This document shows positions 1-6,068 of a stretch of 6,503 nt of DNA, in pieces. The stretch's first letter is position 1. Each line of letters starts with the position of its first letter. The position numbers were made by a program, and so were the translations under genes. The DNA comes from Rikenellaceae bacterium (lineage in GTDB: Bacteria > Bacteroidota > Bacteroidia > Bacteroidales > UBA932), in NCBI GenBank assembly GCA_900769385.1, contig CAAGGO010000353.1, positions 1 through 6,503 on the forward strand, written 5' to 3'. The notes under the pieces were generated by a model. It was not told the DNA's origin and made no database searches. It saw only the letters and a program-made list of their open reading frames with translations.

Positions 1-135
1 AAGGGGACAACTGCAGACGGTAGAGTGATTTATCAGGATACAAACAACAGCCTTGAGGATTTCCAGATTCACGATACCCCTCTTCCAAGAAGGGACGGTG
101 CTGGCATTCCACAATGGAATACCTGGGCAAACTGA
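1..135 (+). CDS. C-terminal end of an exported/surface protein, possibly DUF4876 family (5' truncated)
   Basis: An open frame enters from the left edge in frame 1 and ends at TGA 133-135, giving 44 visible residues. The piece contains DTNNSLEDF and ends in GIPQWNTWAN. The DTNNSxxDF pattern is what I would expect near the end of a lamin-tail-like or DUF4876 lipoprotein. DUF4876 genes in Bacteroidales often sit between a TonB-dependent receptor gene and a DUF6850 barrel gene, and the next gene here looks like DUF6850. The gap to that gene is only 26 bp with no promoter or terminator visible, so the two are probably co-transcribed. The open frame, codon pattern and stop are seen directly. The family name is inference from a short tail plus context and could be wrong; the signal peptide and main domain lie outside the window. 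Confidence 0.55.
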   Translation, partial: KGTTADGRVIYQDTNNSLEDFQIHDTPLPRRDGAGIPQWNTWAN

Positions 136-161
136 TTGTAAAACTTAAATATTGAAAGATT

Positions 162-1718
162 ATGAGAAAGATAAATATATTATTGAGTTTGATTGGTTTG
201 TCAGTAGCTGTTCAGGCTGCGGCACAGGGCAGTTCTGTTGTAAGACAGCCTCAAATGGAGATGAACCTTAGCCGTGCACTTTGGTTTGGCAGCAACAATG
301 TGGCAGGAATGAGCGTAACACCATTATCTACATACAGTGTTGTGGATTTTGGCTATAAGGCTGAAAGCGGCAATTTCAAGATGGCACAGCAGGGGGAGAA
401 GGAGAGTGTTGTGGGGTTCAATACAAATGGAGCAACTGCTATCGGGAAGACATATTTGTGGGGAAATTTTGATTACAGGAACATTGTGGAGGATGGTACA
501 AAATACCTTACCAACCTTTATGATGCAAACAGGGATATGCCTTATTATGTGGCGGATGGTGTTGCAAGCAAGTTCAAGAAACAGTCGTATGATTTGGGTG
601 TTAAGGTGGCTTTCCCTCAGATGATGGATTTCCTTACTGCCGGTTGCGAGCTTCAGTACAATACAAATACCGGTGCAAAACAGAGGGATCCACGTTCTGT
701 AACCTATTATCTTACAGTTAAGGCTGCACCTTCATTGGTGTTTGAGCTTTCAGACAAGAGCAACCTTGGAGTTTCATTCAATTATGAGTACCTGTATGAG
801 AGAAGTACTTTCAACAGAAGTGATACGGAGATTGATTACCCTGTGTACATTATGAGAGGTTTGGGCAACTATACTTCAGACGTGGTTTCAGGTTCTGTTG
901 GAGTTGGTACATTCTTCTATAAAGGAAACAGGATTGGTGGCGGTGTGCAGTACGGTTTCAAAGGGGAGAACGGCTTTGCAGCCTTGGTGGATGCAGACTA
1001 TTCTTACAAGGTGGAGGATGCGTTCCAGACTCCAACCAAGAAGGAGACTATGGGCTCTACTGTACAGAACAGATGGAATGTTAAAGCCCAACTGTTGAAT
1101 GACGGTGCAGTTTATATGCACAAACTTACCGTTGCAGTTGCTGACCGCAAAACAGACGGCATTGAGTATATTCAGGAGCTTGATTCTTCATTTGATGTTG
1201 CAGAGTGGATTACCCTTGCAAAATATGTAAGGAGCAAATACTCGTTTACTTCAGTGGATGCCAATTATGAGTTCTATGTTAAGGATGGTGAGGGTTACAG
1301 CTGGAAAACCGGTTTGGATGCCCAGTATTCAGATAAATCTGACGAGTATCTTCTTCCTGCTTCATCGTTGAAGGCAGAGAACCTTTTTGCAAACATTTTT
1401 GTAAAGAAAAACTTTGTATTGGGCAAAAAGAGTACATTGTTGGCAGGTGCCAATTTGGGAATGAACTGGAATCTTGAGGGTGAGTACAATTACTCAGGTG
1501 CATACTCAGATTCTGATACAGTTGCCGATATGTATGCTAATGACATCAAGTATATGGCTTCAGACTATACAAAATTTGGTGCAGAGCTTACTTTTTCAAC
1601 ACTTGTGAGCAAGGCTACCTCATTGTTTGTAAAGGCAGATTGCCAGTACTACTCTCCAAAAGAGGAGTCATTCAGCAAAAGAGTGTATACCGGAGTATCT
1701 TTAGGTATTACATTCTAG
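162..1718 (+). CDS. Outer-membrane beta-barrel protein, DUF6850-like
   Basis: This is a predicted outer-membrane barrel of 518 residues with unknown cargo or role. Residues 1-22 form a signal peptide: basic MRK, a hydrophobic core ILLSLIGLSVAV, then QAAAQ, with cleavage around residues 19-22. The rest is rich in alternating aromatic and polar strands separated by short turns, has no hydrophobic helix, and ends in phenylalanine (GVSLGITF), as expected for a BamA-recognised C-terminal strand. Blocks I associate with the DUF6850 family are LWFGSNNVAGM near residues 40-50, RDMPYYV at 124-130 and AKQRDPR at 172-178; this match is from memory, not a search. The start at 162 gives the signal peptide directly, and an AAAG-like purine run lies just before it. 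The gene follows the upstream fragment by 26 bp and is closed by the hairpin at 1744-1775. Barrel and location are well supported; no substrate can be read from the sequence. It may work with a TonB-dependent receptor encoded further left. Confidence 0.85.
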   Translation: MRKINILLSLIGLSVAVQAAAQGSSVVRQPQMEMNLSRALWFGSNNVAGMSVTPLSTYSVVDFGYKAESGNFKMAQQGEKESVVGFNTNGATAIGKTYLWGNFDYRNIVEDGTKYLTNLYDANRDMPYYVADGVASKFKKQSYDLGVKVAFPQMMDFLTAGCELQYNTNTGAKQRDPRSVTYYLTVKAAPSLVFELSDKSNLGVSFNYEYLYERSTFNRSDTEIDYPVYIMRGLGNYTSDVVSGSVGVGTFFYKGNRIGGGVQYGFKGENGFAALVDADYSYKVEDAFQTPTKKETMGSTVQNRWNVKAQLLNDGAVYMHKLTVAVADRKTDGIEYIQELDSSFDVAEWITLAKYVRSKYSFTSVDANYEFYVKDGEGYSWKTGLDAQYSDKSDEYLLPASSLKAENLFANIFVKKNFVLGKKSTLLAGANLGMNWNLEGEYNYSGAYSDSDTVADMYANDIKYMASDYTKFGAELTFSTLVSKATSLFVKADCQYYSPKEESFSKRVYTGVSLGITF

Positions 1719-1743
1719 GTTTTCCTTCAATACATATAAGAAA

Positions 1744-1781
1744 ATTCCCGGTTTGCATTTAAGCAGACCGGGAATCTTTTT
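1744..1781. terminator. Rho-independent terminator, probably bidirectional
   Basis: The arms ATTCCCGGTTTGC (1744-1756) and GCAGACCGGGAAT (1763-1775) pair over 13 positions, with a single G-U wobble and the 6-nt loop ATTTAA. The stem is followed on the plus strand by CTTTTT (1776-1781). On the minus strand it is followed by TTTT and further T-rich bases, from the A-rich run at about 1736-1743. It sits 25 bp after the barrel gene stop and 18 bp after the stop of the converging permease gene, so it can end both transcripts. Confidence 0.9.
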
Positions 1782-1799
1782 ATATTGTCTTGGGTGGGG

Positions 1800-3080
1800 T
1801 TATACCAGATATTTGACAATAAACAGTGCTGCCAGAATATACATTCCAACAGTAACCTTCTTATGATTGCCGCTAAGGGCATTAATGAAAACATAACTAA
1901 GTAAACCCAAAATGACACCCTCGGCAATACTGTATGTAAGAGGCATCATAACTATACATATGAATGCAGGAATGGATTCAGTGTAGTCTGAGAAATCCAC
2001 TTCAATAATTGAACTCATCATCATAAGTCCCACAAGCATAAGCACCGGTGCAACAGCGGCACTTGGGATTGCCAGGAAGATTGGAGCAAGGAATAGGGAA
2101 GCAAGGAAACAAAGGGAAGTTGCAAATGCTGTAAGTCCGCTTCTACCGCCGGCTTTAATTCCGGAAGCACTCTCCACATATGTTGAAACGGCACTGGTTC
2201 CAAACATTGCACCAACAGTTGTTGCAATTGCATCCACCATAAACGCCTGTCTAAGCTTAGGGAACTTTCCATCTTTGTTCTTCATCTGGTTGGTAACACC
2301 AATTATTGTACCCAAACATCCGAACAAGTCCACAAACAGCATTGTGAACACTACATACAGCATATCTGTAGTAAACACGCTTTTCCAGTCAAATTTCCAG
2401 AAAATAGGATCAATGCTTGGAGGTGTGCTGAAAATGCCGTTGAACTTGGTCTCTCCCATTGGAATACCAATAAGTGTAGTTGCAATAATACCAAAGAACA
2501 ATGCTCCCTTTACATTTCTGATAAGCAGGGCGGAAGTGATTACTATACCAATCAAAGCCAAAAGGCCTGATCCCTGTGTAACATTGCCCAAACTCACCAA
2601 AGTGGCACTGTTTCCCACAATTACCCCTGCATTCTTCAATCCGATGAATGCAATATAAAGGCCTATTCCCACACCAATGGATTTCTTGATGGTTTCAGGC
2701 AGGATTGACATGATAAGCTTACGCAGATTGGTTACTGTAAGGATGATGAATATTATACCCTCCAACAGCACTGCAGTGAGGGCAAACTGCCAGGAATATC
2801 CCAAAGTAAGGCATATTGTATATGCAAAGAATGCGTTAAGACCCATGCCTGGGGCAAGTGCAAACGGCAGTTTTCCATAAAAAGCCATCAATGCCGTTGA
2901 AAAGAACGACATCAATACGGTTGTGGTAAATAGTGCACCTCTGTCCATTCCTGTCTCTCCAAGAATATTTGGATTGACGGCAAGAATATATGCCATGGTA
3001 AGGAATGTGGTGACTCCAGCCAAAATTTCTGTACGTACGGTGGTTTCTTCTTTATTGAAACCGAACAGTTTTGCAAGCAT
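1800..3080 (-). CDS. NCS2/AzgA-type purine (adenine/guanine/hypoxanthine) permease
   Basis: This is an inner-membrane symporter of 426 residues for uptake of purine bases, belonging to the AzgA/GhxP/PbuG branch of NCS2 (COG2252). Most of the protein is hydrophobic, with roughly 12-14 spans in the usual 7+7 inverted-repeat fold. Diagnostic blocks are EILAGVTTFLTMAYILAVNP (residues 19-38), PGMGLNAFFAY (77-87), FVDLFGCLGTIIG (249-261) and GTSAVSTYVESASGIKAGGR (294-313). The last contains E303, the conserved TM10 glutamate thought to contact the purine. An oddity is that the usual FVDLFDT block of TM8 reads FVDLFGC here, so the second aspartate is Gly254. The length is normal for the family. The start at 3080 is the first ATG and gives the typical N-terminus MLAKLFGF. 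It is divergent from the nitroreductase gene, with a TACATTTG -7 element 33 bp upstream of the start codon. No purine riboswitch fits in the short leader. The family is sure; which purine is carried is not. Confidence 0.93.
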   Translation of the reverse strand: MLAKLFGFNKEETTVRTEILAGVTTFLTMAYILAVNPNILGETGMDRGALFTTTVLMSFFSTALMAFYGKLPFALAPGMGLNAFFAYTICLTLGYSWQFALTAVLLEGIIFIILTVTNLRKLIMSILPETIKKSIGVGIGLYIAFIGLKNAGVIVGNSATLVSLGNVTQGSGLLALIGIVITSALLIRNVKGALFFGIIATTLIGIPMGETKFNGIFSTPPSIDPIFWKFDWKSVFTTDMLYVVFTMLFVDLFGCLGTIIGVTNQMKNKDGKFPKLRQAFMVDAIATTVGAMFGTSAVSTYVESASGIKAGGRSGLTAFATSLCFLASLFLAPIFLAIPSAAVAPVLMLVGLMMMSSIIEVDFSDYTESIPAFICIVMMPLTYSIAEGVILGLLSYVFINALSGNHKKVTVGMYILAALFIVKYLV

Positions 3081-3113
3081 AAGGTTAATCTATTATATTG
3101 TTTCGTTTATATA

Positions 3114-3121
3114 CAAATGTA
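3114..3121 (-). promoter_or_regulatory. Putative Bacteroidetes -7 element for the purine permease gene
   Basis: Read on the minus strand this is TACATTTG, an exact match to the TAnnTTTG -7 consensus known for Bacteroides. It would place the transcript start near 3107 and leave a leader of roughly 27 nt before the ATG at 3080. No good TTTG -33 box is seen at the expected distance, so support rests on the -7 match and its position in the divergent intergenic region. Confidence 0.5.
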
Positions 3122-3131
3122 ATGTTTTTTC

Positions 3132-3139
3132 TATATTTG
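3132..3139 (+). promoter_or_regulatory. Putative Bacteroidetes -7 element for the nitroreductase gene
   Basis: The plus strand reads TATATTTG, an exact TAnnTTTG match. A TTTA at 3106-3109 is a one-mismatch candidate for the -33 box, with 22 bp spacing. Transcription would start near 3145, leaving a short leader before the ATG at 3162. This position also argues against the in-frame TTG at 3141 as the start codon. The element lies 10 bp from the oppositely oriented -7 element of the permease gene. Confidence 0.5.
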
Positions 3140-3161
3140 TTTGAATAATACATCTACAGTT

Positions 3162-3806
3162 ATGGCAGACAACTATCTTGAAAAGAAATTTGAGGAGTTC
3201 CACTCTGCAAAGGCAGGGGGAACCAGACATAAAGCCGTTACCGGCAATTTGAGCCTGAATTCCCTATTGTTGAAAAACAGGAGCTACCGCGGTTTTGACC
3301 CTTCAAGGGTGATGACAATTGAGGAATTGAAGCAGATTGTGGAGGTTTGTACCAAGGTGCCAAGTGCAAAGAACGGGCAGGTGTTAAGGTTCAAGCTGGT
3401 TGCTGGTGAGGATGCTCCAAGGTTACAGAAATATACCAAATGGGCCGGAGCCCTTCCGGAGCTTAACCTTCCGTTCCCCGGTACTGAACCCTCTGCATTC
3501 ATCATCATCTGCTCTACCGTTCCTGAAAACAAATGGGTAGACATAGATTTGGGCATTGCAGCACAGAGTATGCTTCTTAAAGCTGTGGAGATGGGCCTTA
3601 ACGGCATCTGCATAGGTGCCTTCAATAAGGGTGAAATCATTAAGGAGTTTGATTTGAAACATGAGCCTGTACTGCTGCTTGCCATAGGCAAAGGGGCAGA
3701 GCATATACAGCTTACCCACGTTAAGGAGGGGGAAAGCTTAACCTATTACCGCAAGGATGGAGTACATTTTGTTCCTAAATTGGGATTGGAAGAGATTTTG
3801 CTGTAA
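3162..3806 (+). CDS. Nitroreductase-family FMN-dependent oxidoreductase
   Basis: This is a 214-residue cytoplasmic flavoprotein of the nitroreductase superfamily, expected to bind FMN, work as a dimer and use NAD(P)H. The physiological substrate is unknown. Visible family features are the FMN-phosphate loop KNRSYRGF (residues 38-45, the usual RRSxRxF), PSAKNGQ (67-73, the usual PSxxNxQ), DLGIAAQSMLLKAVEMGLNG (129-148), which packs on the flavin, and LLLAIGKG (171-178) with the glycines of the last strand. The ATG at 3162 was chosen because it lies just downstream of the TATATTTG element and gives MADNYLEKKFEEF. An in-frame TTG at 3141 would add only 7 residues and falls around the predicted transcript start. 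There is no strong Shine-Dalgarno sequence, as is common in this phylum. Its 3' end overlaps the converging metallo-hydrolase gene by 32 bp. The neighbouring purine permease does not obviously suggest a substrate. Confidence 0.9.
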   Translation: MADNYLEKKFEEFHSAKAGGTRHKAVTGNLSLNSLLLKNRSYRGFDPSRVMTIEELKQIVEVCTKVPSAKNGQVLRFKLVAGEDAPRLQKYTKWAGALPELNLPFPGTEPSAFIIICSTVPENKWVDIDLGIAAQSMLLKAVEMGLNGICIGAFNKGEIIKEFDLKHEPVLLLAIGKGAEHIQLTHVKEGESLTYYRKDGVHFVPKLGLEEILL

Positions 3807-4686
3807 AGAAAACTCTGTAGTGTTCTCCAAGAACACTTTCCATCAGTGCGCTTGCTGCAGTGCAGGTACAATGTCCTGAGAAAATTTTCATACAAGGGTA
3901 CATATCCTTAACAAGTTTGGCCGTTTCAATTATTGAGGCGGCCTCTTTTTCACCCTGCCCCATCAGAAGATAGTCCACATAATGGAGTCCCCCCACAAAA
4001 CATTTTATCATTGCAGAGCATTCTTCCCTTTTTCTTCCCGACAGTTCCTGAATATGCTCCACACAAATCTCCAGAACATTCAGAATGCCGTTATGGGTAC
4101 AAGGGGAAACCACTGCATAGCACGATGGCGAGTACTCAATGAGGGTGATGAGTTCATGGCAAAAATCATCGGGAAGATCATTGAAGTAGAGGAATTCATT
4201 TCCCATTGGGGTTGGGTATGTATGTTGCCCTGTGGCAGGGAGAAGGGTAATTTGGCCTGTCAGGCGGGTTGGGGCGCCAATCTCAATAAAACGGTTTCCG
4301 CAATCTATTAACAGGGCCTGTTCCATCCCAATGTTGCGGGCCTCCCGTACACCGTTTTTAGGGCGGCAAGAGTAGAAATAATTTCCGCGGATGGCGTTGT
4401 GCAGGTACACTGGAGCCGTATTGTTGTGCTCCAAAAATTTGCGCAATCCTCCGGTATGGTCATTGTGGCCGTGTGATATTATAACGCCCTCAATCTCTTC
4501 AGGTAATGGGAGAGATTTGTCCGTTTCCTTTAAAACTTGCAGGTTCTCCAGAAATTTTCCGCTTGCTCCTGTATCTATGAGCCAGTTCTTGCCATTCAGG
4601 GACAGGAGTATGCAAAGCCCGTGCTCGTGCTGCAGGGCAGGGTTGGCTGGGTTTGGCAAATTGTCTATGAGAACTTGCAGTTTCAT
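3775..4686 (-). CDS. Metallo-beta-lactamase-fold hydrolase, COG1237-like
   Basis: This is a predicted cytoplasmic metallo-hydrolase of 303 residues. It resembles the COG1237 group, whose archaeal member is named 7,8-dihydropterin-6-methyl-4-(ribofuranosyl)aminobenzene-phosphate synthase. That name should not be copied here, since Bacteroidales are not known to make methanopterin. Seen directly: LIDTG (residues 36-40), the metal signature SHGHNDHTGG (71-80) with H72, H74, D76 and H77, PCTHNGILNVLE (195-206) with the likely ligand H198, GGLHY (232-236), and SGHCTC (270-275) with the likely ligand H272. All expected ligands are present, so it should be active. There are 12 cysteines, including C196, C273 and C275 beside the metal-binding histidines. 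There is no signal peptide. The start ATG at 4686 follows the MFS stop by one base (TAATATG) with no Shine-Dalgarno sequence, suggesting translation by coupling. The last 10 codons and stop overlap the nitroreductase 3' end. Substrate unknown. Confidence 0.87.
   Translation of the reverse strand: MKLQVLIDNLPNPANPALQHEHGLCILLSLNGKNWLIDTGASGKFLENLQVLKETDKSLPLPEEIEGVIISHGHNDHTGGLRKFLEHNNTAPVYLHNAIRGNYFYSCRPKNGVREARNIGMEQALLIDCGNRFIEIGAPTRLTGQITLLPATGQHTYPTPMGNEFLYFNDLPDDFCHELITLIEYSPSCYAVVSPCTHNGILNVLEICVEHIQELSGRKREECSAMIKCFVGGLHYVDYLLMGQGEKEAASIIETAKLVKDMYPCMKIFSGHCTCTAASALMESVLGEHYRVFFTAKSLPIPI
3819..3837 (+). terminator. Weak hairpin after the nitroreductase gene, possible terminator
   Basis: AGTGTTCT (3819-3826) and AGAACACT (3830-3837) form a perfect 8-bp stem with a 3-nt loop, 12 bp after the nitroreductase stop. 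It is followed only by TTTCC rather than a real T-run. The hairpin lies inside the C-terminal codons of the converging metallo-hydrolase gene. It is the only candidate end signal for the nitroreductase transcript in this overlap and may simply reflect coding sequence. Confidence 0.3.
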
Positions 4687-4687
4687 A

Positions 4688-5851
4688 TTATCTGAGTCTG
4701 TTTGCGTAGAAATGTTTCTTTATAACGGTAAGCAGGTATACCAGACCTATGATTGTGAATACAAAACCTACTGCGTATGCGGTTGAGTAGTTGGTGTACT
4801 GGGCAATTATACCTCCAAAGAAAACACCTGCACCCACACCCAAATCAAAGAAGGTAAGGTAGGTTGCATTGGCGGCTCCACGTTCCGAATCTTTTCCCAA
4901 GTTGATGATCATTGTCTGGGCAGTAGGGGAGATGAGTCCGTAGCCTCCACCCATACAGATGGCCGAGCAGAAGAATGCTGTTGGGTTGTGTACAAATGCC
5001 ACTATAAAGAATCCTATTATAAGTGAGATGACACCAAGGGCAAATACCGTAATGAATTTTCCGCTGCGGAGTATCATTGCAGAGCAAAGGCGGGCTGTAA
5101 CAAGTCCTGCGGAGAATATTGTAAAATAGTATCCGACGCCTTGGGTAATTCCAACCTCCTCTTTTGCATAGATGGAAAGGTAAACTGTAATTATTCCGTA
5201 TCCGAAGGTGAGGAGAACCATTACTGCCGCTTCAGGCAATCCTGCCAGCAAAAGCAGGCTTTTCAGGGAGAATTTTCTGGTGGAGCGTTCAATGTCCTTG
5301 CGCGGTTTTATGTTTGCGGCGCAAAGGAATCCAACCAGTCCCACGCAGAATACTGTAATGAAAATGGTGTCAAAAGGAATTCCGTTCTCGTGCATGAACA
5401 GAGAGATTACCGGTCCTGTGGCCATTGCAAGGCTTGTTGATGATGTATAGATGCCAAGTCCTTCTCCACGCCTCTCTTCAGGGATGATGTCAACCGCCAT
5501 TGTGTTTATCCCTACTGTAGAGCATCCGAATGCTATTCCGTGTACAAACCTTATAATGAAGAAGAGTCCCAATGAGGCTGCCAGTGTGTAGCTTGCGCAC
5601 ATTGAGATATAGAACAGGTAAAAGCACATCATCAGCGGTTTGCGGGCCACTTTATCCAGCCAGAAGCCTGCTATCGGTCTTGTTATGAGTGCTGCTATTG
5701 TGTATAATGAAAGTATTGTCCCTATTACTGATTCACTGGCATGAAGATGATTGGCCAAGTATAGCGGCAAAATGGGCAACAACATGTAAAAAGCATTGTA
5801 CATTAAGAAGTTGCCCAAATTTACCAATATGAAATTCCTGTTAAAAAGCAT
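4688..5851 (-). CDS. MFS transporter (drug/metabolite efflux type, 12 TM)
   Basis: This is an inner-membrane major facilitator superfamily protein of 387 residues, the usual size for a 12-span DHA1/YfcJ-like member. Twelve hydrophobic stretches are visible with a central charged loop around residues 182-197 (KPRKDIERSTRKFSLK). Motif A lies in loop 2-3 as GFWLDKVARKP (62-72) with D66, R70 and K71. RFVHGIAFG (101-109) resembles motif B, DIIPEERRGEGLGIY (121-135) is the typical post-TM4 block, and GPVISLF (146-152) stands where motif C of exporters lies. RGAANAT (324-330) is the common C-half loop. The direction is more likely export, but the substrate cannot be read. The start ATG (5851-5849) shares one base with the TAA of the upstream 39-codon gene, and a GGAG lies about 11 nt upstream inside that gene. 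The metallo-hydrolase gene follows after one base. The three genes therefore look like one coupled operon. Confidence 0.92.
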   Translation of the reverse strand: MLFNRNFILVNLGNFLMYNAFYMLLPILPLYLANHLHASESVIGTILSLYTIAALITRPIAGFWLDKVARKPLMMCFYLFYISMCASYTLAASLGLFFIIRFVHGIAFGCSTVGINTMAVDIIPEERRGEGLGIYTSSTSLAMATGPVISLFMHENGIPFDTIFITVFCVGLVGFLCAANIKPRKDIERSTRKFSLKSLLLLAGLPEAAVMVLLTFGYGIITVYLSIYAKEEVGITQGVGYYFTIFSAGLVTARLCSAMILRSGKFITVFALGVISLIIGFFIVAFVHNPTAFFCSAICMGGGYGLISPTAQTMIINLGKDSERGAANATYLTFFDLGVGAGVFFGGIIAQYTNYSTAYAVGFVFTIIGLVYLLTVIKKHFYANRLR

Positions 5852-5970
5852 TATTTGGCTTTCTCCATTTTTCTTAGTTCCCTGTTTATTTCTCCCCAGG
5901 TATAAATTACTGAAATTACCATTGCAACTACAGTTGCATAACCCATTGCATTAAATAAAAATTCTCTCAT
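5851..5970 (-). CDS. Small single-span membrane protein (39 aa), coupled to the MFS transporter
   Basis: This is a short frame of 39 codons plus stop, below usual gene-calling cutoffs. It starts MREFLFNAMGYATVVAMVIS, continues through VIYTWGE, and ends in a charged tail INRELRKMEKAK. Residues about 7-24 form one hydrophobic span. The positive C-terminal tail suggests an outside-N, inside-C orientation. I do not recognise a family. Support for its being real: the start ATG has AGGTG two bases upstream, a consensus -7 element (6010-6017) lies at a suitable distance, and the TAA stop overlaps the MFS ATG by one base (TAATG). A random frame would rarely end so neatly. It could be a small partner or regulator of the transporter, or a leader frame whose translation opens the MFS start. 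Both roles are inference. One arm of the 14-bp inverted repeat covers its first codons. Confidence 0.65.
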   Translation of the reverse strand: MREFLFNAMGYATVVAMVISVIYTWGEINRELRKMEKAK

Positions 5971-6058
5971 AACACCTAGTTTTAAAATTTGTACTGTTTG
6001 ATTACAGTGCAAAAGTACCCCGGTGTTTTGTCAACTTATGACACGAGAGAATTTTTAT
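5955..6058. repeat. 14-bp perfect inverted repeat flanking the MFS-operon promoter
   Basis: The left arm ATAAAAATTCTCTC (5955-5968) is the exact reverse complement of the right arm GAGAGAATTTTTAT (6045-6058), with 76 bp between them. The left arm spans codons 1-6 of the 39-codon gene, starting at the G of its ATG. The right arm begins 10 bp after the esterase stop codon. The enclosed DNA holds the TACTTTTG promoter element. The arrangement resembles the invertible promoters of Bacteroides, but the arms are short and AT-rich and no recombinase gene is seen in the window. In read-through RNA from the esterase gene the arms could also pair and bury the start codon. Confidence 0.75.
6010..6017 (-). 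promoter_or_regulatory. Putative -7 element driving the small-protein/MFS/metallo-hydrolase operon
   Basis: On the minus strand this reads TACTTTTG, an exact TAnnTTTG match, with a predicted start near 6003 and a leader of roughly 33 nt before the ATG at 5970. The -33 region is weak: TTGAC at about 6028-6032 is somewhat too close. A small dyad, ACTGT-N6-ACAGT (5993-6008), overlaps the predicted transcript start and could be an operator or a 5' RNA hairpin. The 14-bp inverted repeat lies on both sides. Confidence 0.55.
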
Positions 6059-6068
6059 CACCTGAATT

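Noticed and set aside
2275..2658. 127-codon open frame on the plus strand inside the purine permease gene
   Set aside because: It is antisense to a clear membrane-protein gene. Its hydrophobic, proline-rich character mirrors the permease codons, and it has no start context or family motif.
3091..3150. TATTAT / ATAATA inverted pair around the divergent promoters as a second invertible segment
   Set aside because: Only 6 bp of low-complexity AT sequence pairs, as expected by chance in a promoter region.
3141..3161. TTG at 3141 as an earlier start for the nitroreductase
   Set aside because: It lies two bases from the predicted -7 element, at or before the expected transcript start, and adds only NNTSTV-like residues of no family value. 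The ATG at 3162 fits better.
3775..4686. Naming the metallo-hydrolase as an antibiotic beta-lactamase
   Set aside because: It has no signal peptide. The GGLHY and HCTC motifs and the PCTHNG block fit the COG1237-type group rather than class B beta-lactamases; only the fold and HxHxDH motif are shared.
4391..4786. 131-codon open frame on the plus strand across the MFS/metallo-hydrolase junction
   Set aside because: It lies antisense over two well-supported genes, shows no domain, has no promoter or ribosome site, and its composition is a mirror of the real genes.
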